39,998 bases of DNA from a virus. The DNA lies in IMG/VR virus record IMGVR_UViG_3300027908_000037, positions 1 to 39,998 of that record; one strand, written 5' to 3'. The notes beneath the pieces are model-generated. The model was not told where the DNA came from, did no database searches, and saw nothing but the letters and a program-made list of their open reading frames with translations. Shown piece after piece: positions 31,587 through 38,194 of the stretch; position 1 is the stretch's first letter; the number at the start of each line of letters is the position of its first letter. Made by a program: the position numbers and the translations under genes.

Positions 31587-31644
31587 GCGGGTATTGTGGC
31601 TGATTACAGGTGCATTAGCAACCGGATTGGCACGAAATCTGCTT

Positions 31645-31677
31645 CACCTTCCTCACCTTCCTCACCTTCCTCACCTC
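31645..31677. repeat. 9-bp tandem repeat at the end of the tail gene
   Basis: Three and a half copies of CACCTTCCT (AGGAAGGTG on the minus strand). They run from the last codons of the 31671-33917 gene into the 31587-31670 gap. The minus-strand unit resembles a Shine-Dalgarno, but no start codon lies close enough to use it. Confidence 0.7.
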
Positions 31678-33917
31678 GGGTTGCCAATCGCGATCCAATC
31701 GAACGCATCACTCGCCCCCGAGCAAGCCACAGTGAATCCAGTATTGGCCTTGGAACTCAGTGTCGCTCCCCCGCCAGTGGTCTCGTCGAACACCACGATC
31801 ACCGGGGTGGCGTTATACGGAATGCTGAACGCAATGTTCTTGGTGCTCGATATACACGCGGACGTGCCCGCGAACTGCCCCGCTGATGTCTGGTTGATAT
31901 TCGGCAGATACGTGCGGCCTTGATTCGTCCCAGTGGTTGCATCCGTGTATGTGTAGTGCGCGATCCGGGCGTCGGTCAGGTTCTGGGAGTTGACCGTGTT
32001 CTGAATTGAGTTCGTCCAGGCGTCGAAATTGATCAGGTTATCGATGGTGACCATGGTAGTGGAGCCACCGGAGTTCGATATCTTGACGCAGGCAGCCCCA
32101 GCATTAGTATCAGAGGTGAACGTGGCATCGACAATGTGCACACCGGAACAGTTCACACAGCCCACACCAATATCTCCGGTGTTGATCGACTCAAACTGCG
32201 TCCCGTAAAAGTTAACCCCGTTGATCAGCGCGCTGGCGGATGGTCCTTCAATATCGACAATGGCTATTCCACCGGGACCGGGGTGTGAGAGTGACCCCCC
32301 GAAAAAGTTGATATTTGTGAGCGCGCCGGGACCGCTGCTGGTGATTTTGACAGGCCGCGCACCAGTGTTGCCATAGGCGTTGATCGTGATGTTCTGGAAG
32401 TTCAGCGGGCCAAGCGCATCAGTGCTGGACGTGCGGATGTTCAGGCCGACCGTGTTGTAGAAGTCGTAAATCACGATGTCTGAGATCGTGGTCTGGTCGG
32501 TGACATTATTGATGTCGAGGATACCGTTGGTGACGGTGGCGGCGGAGTTACCCTGCAATGTGATCCCGTGGATGCCGCAGATAGGCTCGGGAGCCACACC
32601 GGGGACGCACGCGAGTACCGAGGCTACATTGGCACCGGCAGCGAGATTGAATCCACCGGGGCCGCTGGAGGTAATCGGATTGGCTGAGTCCGAGTCCGCC
32701 CAAATCGAGGATGAGCTGTACAAAGATACCGCTGGAGTGCCAGTGTTAACCGTGATGTTCCAGTTCGTGCAGCGGTCAACGATAAACGTGATCTGCTGGG
32801 ATACTGAGCCGATATTGATCGGATTCGCAATGGTCACTGTGGTGCAACCATACCCGCGAGCGTCGATAGTCCCACCGATGGATGGGAGTGCGGCTTCGGC
32901 GGCGGCGATCTGGATGTCGGCAGTGGACCCGGGGAATTGATTCGGATACTGAATGCCGTTGAGGGATCGCACAGTGGTGGTGATCGCGCTGAGTCCATTG
33001 AGAGTGGATGAATTAGTGACACCGAGTGTGTTCAGCGCGGTCGGACCTGAAACGCTGAGAGAGCCGCCAATGTTGGCTGTGCTCGATACGCCGAGAGTGC
33101 TACTCAGTGTGGTCGCACCTGCCACGCTAAGAGTGTTATTCAGAGTGGTAGCGCCAGTCACCCCCAGAGTGCTATTGAGAGTAGTGACACCTGTGACCCC
33201 GAATGTGCCACCGACACTGGTATTGCCGGTAAGAGTGGATGTCCCTGTGACTGATAATGTGCCTGCCACTCCGACGTTGCCAGTGAATGACGTGGGACCG
33301 AGGGTGGTTGGCACATCAGCGGCAACTAGGCTGCGGAATAATGGTGTGCCGGTGGAGCCATTCGGGGAGGCGAGGATTAAGTTGGGTGACTCAGACGCGA
33401 ATGTAACCGCGATGGAGCCCGAGCCGGAGACTGGACTGTTAGAGACGTTGAATATGTTCGGCATGGTGAGTCCGACAGAGGTGACGGTGCCGGCGACTGC
33501 CTGTTCGAGATACGAGTATAGGATTCCGTTGACAGGCGTAACCTGCACGATGACAGCTCCAGGAGACACCCACAATGACACGTTTCCATACTGATCACTC
33601 GTAGCGGGGTTGCTGGTAGGCACTGTCAGCCCCGGATCAAGAAACAAATTCGATAAAGGCGAACAAGGAGTACCAGAGGCGGTGTAAGGACAGACACGTA
33701 CTGTTGCATATGGAGCAGGCCCACCAGTTCCAGCAGGCGGCGGAGGTTGAATTATTTGGAGAGAAACAGACCCACCCTGAGCAAAAGAAACACTCGTCAA
33801 CAGGGCAATGTAGAGGTAAAATAAAATTACGTTGCGGCCAAGTGCCGCACGAATCCTATTAGAGGTAGGACCATGACACGCTCTCGTGAAGCGCAAAGCA
33901 CTCAGCCGCAAGATCAT
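31671..33917 (-). CDS. Large tail-fibre/spike-like protein, about 748 aa
   Basis: A hydrophobic export-type segment (NVILFYLYIALLTSVSFAQGG) lies near the N-terminus. After PPPPAG comes a domain with YATVRVCPYTASGTPCSPL and DQYGNVSLWVSPG, then tandem repeats of about eight residues (TLNSTLGVTGATTLNNTL type, about 13 copies), then a right-handed beta-helix-like region with many Asn and Gly. That order fits a receptor-binding fibre or spike. The start is unclear: ATG 33917 lies inside the opposing HNH gene, and no ATG, GTG or TTG lies between it and the hydrophobic segment. Confidence 0.7.
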   Translation of the reverse strand: MILRLSALRFTRACHGPTSNRIRAALGRNVILFYLYIALLTSVSFAQGGSVSLQIIQPPPPAGTGGPAPYATVRVCPYTASGTPCSPLSNLFLDPGLTVPTSNPATSDQYGNVSLWVSPGAVIVQVTPVNGILYSYLEQAVAGTVTSVGLTMPNIFNVSNSPVSGSGSIAVTFASESPNLILASPNGSTGTPLFRSLVAADVPTTLGPTSFTGNVGVAGTLSVTGTSTLTGNTSVGGTFGVTGVTTLNSTLGVTGATTLNNTLSVAGATTLSSTLGVSSTANIGGSLSVSGPTALNTLGVTNSSTLNGLSAITTTVRSLNGIQYPNQFPGSTADIQIAAAEAALPSIGGTIDARGYGCTTVTIANPINIGSVSQQITFIVDRCTNWNITVNTGTPAVSLYSSSSIWADSDSANPITSSGPGGFNLAAGANVASVLACVPGVAPEPICGIHGITLQGNSAATVTNGILDINNVTDQTTISDIVIYDFYNTVGLNIRTSSTDALGPLNFQNITINAYGNTGARPVKITSSGPGALTNINFFGGSLSHPGPGGIAIVDIEGPSASALINGVNFYGTQFESINTGDIGVGCVNCSGVHIVDATFTSDTNAGAACVKISNSGGSTTMVTIDNLINFDAWTNSIQNTVNSQNLTDARIAHYTYTDATTGTNQGRTYLPNINQTSAGQFAGTSACISSTKNIAFSIPYNATPVIVVFDETTGGGATLSSKANTGFTVACSGASDAFDWIAIGNPR

Positions 33918-34550
33918 AGTATCAAACCCGCCTTCCCTAAAGGTTACAACTCCTGCCCGAAATGCGGAAACCAAAAAAGTAAACGCTCTAAACAGTGTTT
34001 TTTATGTTGGGTTGGCGAAAAAAAGCCTCCCGTCATCGAGACCATTTTCATTATTGATGGGGAACGTTGTCGTAAAGTTCCTCTTACACAAGGACAGTAC
34101 GCCACTATATGGGAGATTGATTTCGACCGCGTGATCTCGATCAATTGGTTCGCCCAGTGGTCGGTGCTGACGAGAAGCTACTACGCGGCACACACGGAAT
34201 GGACGCTTGCTGATGGATTTAAGCGGATTTATATGGCTTCCATGATTATGGGGAGTGTCAATACTATGCACTGCGATCACAAAAACCATGACACCCTCGA
34301 CAACCGTCGCAGCAATCTCAGGATTTGCACTCTGAGGCAGAGCCTTTACAATAGACGCATGCGAACGACAAACATCTACGGTTATAAAGGCATCTTCTTC
34401 AGAAGTAATTCGTGGAGATCTCGTATTACCGTTGACGGGAAACGGATGGATTTGGGTAATTTCGCTTCCGCCAAAGACGCGGCTGTAGCCTATGACGAGG
34501 CCGCTATCAAGTACCACGGGGAGTTCGCTTGCATAAACTTTCCCAAGTGA
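33873..34550 (+). CDS. HNH-AP2 homing endonuclease, 225 aa
   Basis: GAGGTAGG precedes ATG 33873. N-terminal zinc ribbon (SCPKCGNQKSKRSKQCFLCW), an HNH core (CDHKNHDTLDNRRSNLRICT) and a C-terminal AP2 DNA-binding domain (GYKGIFFRSNSWRSRITVDG and ASAKDAAVAYDEAA). This is the standard layout of free-standing phage homing enzymes. It runs against the surrounding minus-strand genes and sits where the fibre gene should begin. Confidence 0.9.
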   Translation: MTRSREAQSTQPQDHSIKPAFPKGYNSCPKCGNQKSKRSKQCFLCWVGEKKPPVIETIFIIDGERCRKVPLTQGQYATIWEIDFDRVISINWFAQWSVLTRSYYAAHTEWTLADGFKRIYMASMIMGSVNTMHCDHKNHDTLDNRRSNLRICTLRQSLYNRRMRTTNIYGYKGIFFRSNSWRSRITVDGKRMDLGNFASAKDAAVAYDEAAIKYHGEFACINFPK

Positions 34551-34703
34551 TTTGTTTTGTGCCTGTGCAACATTGGAGCCGCCCAGTAGCAGCATTCCGA
34601 ACACAACGAGGTGAAACGCTGCCACTCCCCATCGCGCGGCGGCCCCAATCTCTGTAAATTTACGTACACTTTTTCCTGTGAATCGCAACATTGATGACTC
34701 CAT
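34551..34703 (-). pseudogene. Signal-peptide fragment, possibly the cut-off start of a gene interrupted by the HNH-AP2 insertion
   Basis: GGGAG lies eight bases before ATG 34703. The product begins MESSMLRFTGKSV, has a hydrophobic core (AFHLVVFGMLLLGG) and a cleavage-like NVAQAQ, then runs into sequence antisense to the HNH gene. It may be the original start of the fibre gene or an independent short gene. Confidence 0.4.
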
Positions 34704-34932
34704 CGGCGCACTCCCGGTATTTGAACCTGCACTCACCCCACGGTAGAAATTGTCCGCACTCGGCACAGTTTGAGTCTTGTCGCCGACGCTGTTCGGCCAA
34801 TGCCTCTTTCATAGCTGCGCGGCCACTCGCATTATTCATAAATCTCGCGGTCGAGGTGCCATCGCCGACTGGCGTGCGACGGACAGACCGAACGACTTTT
34901 GCGCGCGTGAAACGTTTCCTCGAAGCTCTCAA
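34660..34932 (-). CDS. Small Cys-containing protein, up to 90 aa
   Basis: TTG 34932 has GGAG upstream; ATG 34839 gives a 59-residue form. The C-terminal part has NCAECGQFLPWGEC, then YRECADG and a final Cys, a probable zinc ribbon. Overlaps the next minus-strand start by 44 bases. Confidence 0.5.
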   Translation of the reverse strand: MRASRKRFTRAKVVRSVRRTPVGDGTSTARFMNNASGRAAMKEALAEQRRRQDSNCAECGQFLPWGECRFKYRECADGVINVAIHRKKCT

Positions 34933-34943
34933 GTCCGGCGCTC

Positions 34944-35126
34944 CTAGCGTTCCCGTACCGATTCCCCGGTGGAGGCAAATGTGAATGGACAGGTGAAACT
35001 TGGATAGACAGAAGTGGTTGTGATACTGAGTCGAATAGCAGGGCCGTCCAGATAATTGTGTGGCGATGACAGGTCCGCCGGGGATGCGGGTATGGCAGTG
35101 CTCATGCGAAAGAGTCTATCACTCAA
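34944..35126 (-). CDS. Hypothetical protein, 60 aa
   Basis: It starts at TTG 35126 (TTGA overlap with the KTSC gene stop) or ATG 35105. Ser/Thr/Pro-rich, beta-like. Ends in TAG, 11 bases before the next start. Support is position and length only. Confidence 0.4.
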   Translation of the reverse strand: MSDRLFRMSTAIPASPADLSSPHNYLDGPAIRLSITTTSVYPSFTCPFTFASTGESVRER

Positions 35127-35365
35127 GCGATTCGTTCACCAACGGATATTGGCAGGATGGCGGATTTCAGGTAGTCGGTAGCGCTAAGGGCTTGGCCGAA
35201 TCCGTTTGCCGTGTCACCGTCGATGCCGTGATAGATGTACGTGGCGTTCTGATATTTGAACTGGACGTATAGCGACTGAGAGTCCGCGTCATAGGCGATG
35301 CTGATGATATTTCCGCTGGCAGGTGCACTGATGATCTCGATGGCCATATGCAGATTGTCTCGCAT
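35123..35365 (-). CDS. KTSC-domain protein, 80 aa
   Basis: ATG 35365 or ATG 35347. ISIAYDADSQSLYVQFKYQ, ATYIYHGI and ALSATDYLKSAI match the KTSC domain, a small beta-rich module that also occurs near lysyl-tRNA synthetases and in phages; its role is unsettled. Lies just downstream of the VWA gene. Confidence 0.65.
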   Translation of the reverse strand: MRDNLHMAIEIISAPASGNIISIAYDADSQSLYVQFKYQNATYIYHGIDGDTANGFGQALSATDYLKSAILPISVGERIA

Positions 35366-35400
35366 ACAGCCATTGAGAGGCAACAATAGCGCGACGGGGA

Positions 35401-36537
35401 TTACTTGTTCTTCCTCTGGGGATTCCAACCTTTGCGTGTGCCGCGATTCCATGCCTGCGGTTTATTTGGGGGAGTGGTGTGGGTGATGGTGACCCCTGAA
35501 CCACCACTGACTGCGCTGCCGCTGAAGGGGTCGCCAGAAATCGAATCGGAACCAATATTAAGATTGGCACTTTTCAACATCACATCGGGATTGGCAGAGA
35601 AACACGCATTCATAGGAGCAGCGCCGGACGAAGCCGATGCCGTCGCGTGCGCCATATTCGAGAACGTACCCCGATAATGTCCCTGATCATACTGTGCGAC
35701 GTTTGCAGCGGCGATCCCGTAACTCGCACCCTGCTGGAAGGCATTCAGTGATGCGCCCAGAAAGATAAACGCCCAGCCAGCTTTTTCTTTTGCCTGAATG
35801 AGCACCTTCACGGCATCAGTAGAGTACTCGTGCGAGGAATTCTCTTCGCCATCGGTCATAATCACCGTGATGATCTTGTCGGCATTGCGGCTGTCTCCCT
35901 CGATCAACTTGATGGTACGGCCAACAGCATCGTTGAGAGCAGTCCCGCCGCTCGGCTGATAGGATTTATCGTCCAAATCGGCGATTGCGCTCAATGGTTC
36001 TGCCAGATACTTCTCGGCGAAATCCGTGTCGAACAGCGTGAGCGTAAACAGGTAGTCGCTAACGTCATCCTTTTTGAGTTCGGCGATGTAGGTATTGAAT
36101 CCACCGATCACGTCCGCGATTTTGGTGGACATCGATCCGGACTTGTCGAGAATGACATTGACCAGCGTGGTTTGTTTGGCGTTGGAGGACTTTTTGGGGC
36201 GGCGTAGTTTGTCCGAATGTTGTTTGCTGGCGTGATCGAGCAATTCTTGGTCAGTGTTGAATTCCTCACTGCAATGAGCACACCCGATTTTGGCGATTGA
36301 GGTTGTAGACATTTTCCTATTCTCCTTTTGAACTTTAACAAACTGTGGCGTATCGTCGCGCTCGTATCCGAAGTTCCGCAGCAGGCGTGTGCTGGGCGCA
36401 CAGTTACCGTTAAACACGTTGCTGAGGTACTGCTTGGAGACTCCGAGTTCGTCCGCGAAGTCCGTCAGTGATTTTGCACCCTGACCGTCTTTCAGCAGGT
36501 GCACGACTTCATCGAGGGACCATTTCGGGTATGCCAT
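35401..36537 (-). CDS. HTH - C2H2 zinc finger - VWA domain protein, 378 aa, with an internal start
   Basis: ATG 36537 lies at the expected transcript 5' end. Residues 1-60 are an XRE-type HTH (FADELGVSKQYLSNVFNG). Residues 85-107 are a classical C2H2 finger (CAHCSEEFNTDQELLDHASK then QH). Residues about 125-300 are a von Willebrand A domain with the MIDAS D-x-S-x-S (LDKSGSM), a Thr (GGTALND) and Asp (MTDGEEN). An excellent AAAGGAG lies before an in-frame ATG at 36312, so a shorter finger-VWA protein (303 aa) should also be made. The HTH may autoregulate. Confidence 0.75.
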   Translation of the reverse strand: MAYPKWSLDEVVHLLKDGQGAKSLTDFADELGVSKQYLSNVFNGNCAPSTRLLRNFGYERDDTPQFVKVQKENRKMSTTSIAKIGCAHCSEEFNTDQELLDHASKQHSDKLRRPKKSSNAKQTTLVNVILDKSGSMSTKIADVIGGFNTYIAELKKDDVSDYLFTLTLFDTDFAEKYLAEPLSAIADLDDKSYQPSGGTALNDAVGRTIKLIEGDSRNADKIITVIMTDGEENSSHEYSTDAVKVLIQAKEKAGWAFIFLGASLNAFQQGASYGIAAANVAQYDQGHYRGTFSNMAHATASASSGAAPMNACFSANPDVMLKSANLNIGSDSISGDPFSGSAVSGGSGVTITHTTPPNKPQAWNRGTRKGWNPQRKNK

Positions 36538-36544
36538 GTGTAGG

Positions 36545-36586
36545 AGTATCGTGCTTTTGTTGACAGTTGTCAAGGGGTATTATACT
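36545..36586. promoter_or_regulatory. Divergent promoter region with a TTGACA-TGTCAA palindrome
   Basis: TTGACA (36560-36565) and TGTCAA (36568-36573) form an inverted repeat. Leftward: TTGACA, 17 bases, GATACT (36550-36545), with the ATG at 36537 only seven bases on. Rightward: TATACT at 36581-36586, 15 bases from the -35, with ATG 36597 ten bases on. GTTAACGAT at 36588-36596 repeats the arm of the 20424 palindrome. Confidence 0.65.
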
Positions 36587-36596
36587 TGTTAACGAT

Positions 36597-37157
36597 ATGC
36601 CCGTGCCATCCGAGCGTCCACTCCCAACTGTCATCCTCGATCGACCACTGATCCGGTTATACGAAATCTCTCTACTCCTTGGCATCGACGACTACCCGAC
36701 GAATGTTCTACTGAGGCTCTGCGCGACACTCGATCCTCCAGTCACCCCGATCACGTATCAGTACACGTCTAAGGCTGAGAAAGGTGAATACGACGACCTG
36801 ATATCGCCCAGAGACGCGCATCGACTGATGAAGATTATCGCGGAGAAACACAATAAACAGTTCAGGCGCAAGCCCGCCGCGCTCGATCGCGTGAGCCTGC
36901 TGCTGTGGGCATGCGGATTGCACACGTTTGTTATGAAACGGCCACCACCGTATTCGTTTACAGTCGAGCAGGAGATCAAGAGGATTAGGAAGTTGAAAGA
37001 GCCGCAGAGGACGATTCGCGCGATCGATCTGCTTAATCGATACGTGGATGCCAAAGTGATCGCAGAGAACTGGCCGTGGAATCAGCCGAAGGCGATGGAG
37101 GCGATTGAGAGGAAGCTGAATAAGTTATGCGGGGTGTTAGAAGAGGAAGATGAATGA
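36597..37157 (+). CDS. Hypothetical protein, 186 aa, divergent from the VWA gene
   Basis: The first ATG after the divergent promoter; the frame is open upstream through the operator. N-terminus MPVPSERPLP then a helical basic protein with YEISLLLGIDDYPTNVLLRL and a C-terminal charged helix. Divergent position next to an HTH gene suggests a regulatory partner, but no DNA-binding motif is clear. Confidence 0.55.
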   Translation: MPVPSERPLPTVILDRPLIRLYEISLLLGIDDYPTNVLLRLCATLDPPVTPITYQYTSKAEKGEYDDLISPRDAHRLMKIIAEKHNKQFRRKPAALDRVSLLLWACGLHTFVMKRPPPYSFTVEQEIKRIRKLKEPQRTIRAIDLLNRYVDAKVIAENWPWNQPKAMEAIERKLNKLCGVLEEEDE

Positions 37158-37234
37158 TGGAGCACCGTGCGGGACTCGAACCCGCGACCGTTGGAATTAG
37201 AATCCACTGCTCTGCCAGTCTGAGCTAACGGTGC
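37158..37234 (-). tRNA. tRNA with anticodon CUA (amber suppressor type)
   Basis: Full cloverleaf on the minus strand: acceptor GCACCGT/ACGGTGC, D stem GCTC/GAGC with GG in the loop, anticodon stem GTGGA/TCCAA (one G-A mismatch at the outer pair), loop TTCTAAT giving CTA, variable CGGTC, T-arm GCGGG-TTCGAGT-CCCGC, discriminator T, encoded CCA. It should read UAG. The charged amino acid is unknown. Confidence 0.85.
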
Positions 37235-37245
37235 CCGTCATAAAA

Positions 37246-37321
37246 TGGAGCCGAGGGATGGAATTGAACCACCGACCTCTCTGCTAAAAGCAGAGTGCTC
37301 TGGCAACTGAGCTACCTCGGC
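37246..37321 (-). tRNA. tRNA-Lys (anticodon UUU)
   Basis: Acceptor GCCGAGG/CCTCGGC, D stem GCTC/GAGC, anticodon stem CTCTG/CAGAG with loop CTTTTAG, T-arm GGTGG-TTCAATT-CCATC, encoded CCA. Discriminator is T rather than the A usual for lysine tRNA, and the D-loop lacks the GG pair, so charging may be altered. Confidence 0.88.
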
Positions 37322-37322
37322 T

Positions 37323-37396
37323 TGGCACTCGCGGCTGGCAGTGAGCCAGCATCTCCGGCTTTAGAGGCCGATGCTCTCCGATTGAGCTACGCGAGT
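37323..37396 (-). tRNA. Second tRNA with anticodon CUA (amber suppressor type)
   Basis: Acceptor ACTCGCG/CGCGAGT, D stem GCTC/GAGC with loop AATCGGA, anticodon stem TCGGC/GCCGG, loop CTCTAAA giving CTA (the loop also found in supF), four-base variable region, T-stem GCTGG/CCAGC with an unusual loop CTCACTG in place of the TTC-type loop, discriminator G, encoded CCA. The odd T-loop may affect stability. Confidence 0.78.
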
Positions 37397-37771
37397 ATTG
37401 GTGAGAGGACCAGGTGTGACCCCCGAGGCCGTTTGACCGGCTGTCCCCTCATGTGACCACAGTCGATAATGCCGCAGCACCTGTTTCTGTCCTTCCCCAA
37501 CAGCAGCCGTGGCAATCGCCGTGAACCCCATATCGTTGTCAGGCTCAGTCCAGCAGTAATGCGGAATTTGCGCAGCCTGCAACTTCGCAAGCACGCGATT
37601 GAGCGCATTCACGTCTGGAACGCCGATGAGAACGATGTTGGGGATCCCCTCACCCTGCGGATAGCATGTGGAAATGCCTCGCGTGGCGTGGTTCGATTGG
37701 ACCATTTGATGCTGTATGGGAAGGTCTTGCCGGATGAACAGGTAGGCGTGGCGGTTGTCGATCTATGTCAT
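37361..37771 (-). CDS. Peptidyl-tRNA hydrolase 2-like protein with TAG as third codon
   Basis: The conserved body reads IPNIVLIGVPDVNALNRVLA, IPHYCWTEPDNDMG and FTAIATAAVG, typical of phage PTH2-like proteins that cleave peptidyl-tRNA. The family N-terminus RHAYLFIRQDLPIQHQMVQS is present in frame but has no ATG, GTG or TTG except ATG 37771, and codon three after it is TAG (37763-37765). An M within the body (37705) would lose the first strand. So full-length product needs amber readthrough. The 3' end overlaps the second CUA tRNA. Confidence 0.7.
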
Positions 37772-37780
37772 AATGTCGAT

Positions 37781-37809
37781 AATATAGCGCGGTGCGATTC
37801 CGCTGTCAA
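37781..37809 (-). promoter_or_regulatory. Strong sigma70-like promoter (TTGACA-17-TATATT)
   Basis: On the minus strand: TTGACA at 37809-37804, 17 bases, TATATT at 37786-37781 (5/6). The start near 37774 leaves about three bases before ATG 37771. It drives the PTH2-like gene and probably the three tRNAs behind it. Confidence 0.8.
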
Positions 37810-38072
37810 GAACTTTCTGCTTCGACTTCCAATCCCACTTCCACTGTCTCCCCGGCTTCGATCTCTTCAAGCAATTGCCGGGCGAGTTCATGGCGCTGGA
37901 TCACTTGCAGGCGCTCGATCACGTCCTCGACTGGCAGATCAATCAGATGTCCAGCAGAGGCCGCGTCCTGCCCAGACGTGAATATCACAGTCTGATCGGA
38001 ATTGAGTCCGGATGCGCGGACCACCGCTACCAGAGTGGTCTCAACCCAGCAATTGTCTAATTCTATCAACAT
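37806..38072 (-). CDS. Hypothetical protein, 88 aa
   Basis: ATG 38072. LIELDNCWVETTLVAVVRAS, then QTVIFTSGQDAAS and HLIDLPVEDVIERLQ; compact alpha/beta with an acidic tail. I recognise it as a recurrent small phage protein without a known role. Its stop lies in the -35 of the PTH2-like gene promoter. Confidence 0.55.
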   Translation of the reverse strand: MLIELDNCWVETTLVAVVRASGLNSDQTVIFTSGQDAASAGHLIDLPVEDVIERLQVIQRHELARQLLEEIEAGETVEVGLEVEAESS

Positions 38073-38095
38073 GGGATTTTAGTTGCCTTTTGTCA

Positions 38096-38194
38096 TTACT
38101 CACTCGGAGGCATAGCCGAGATCAGAGCGGGAGTCGTTATAGGCGACTGCACCGTCCTCTGCCCAAGGCGCGCCCTCAAGGACAGAGATATCAT
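38096..38194 (-). CDS. Possible 32-aa protein
   Basis: ATG 38194 overlaps the stop of the upstream structural gene (ATGA). Another frame over the same bases also reads plausibly but lacks a start. Otherwise 38073-38190 shows nothing. Confidence 0.25.
   Translation of the reverse strand: MISLSLRARLGQRTVQSPITTPALISAMPPSE

Noticed and set aside
37158-37234. tRNA-Arg (UCU) reading of the loop
   Set aside because: Shifting the loop by one base breaks the anticodon stem (A-A and T-C mismatches) and the standard arm lengths; CUA is the better fit.
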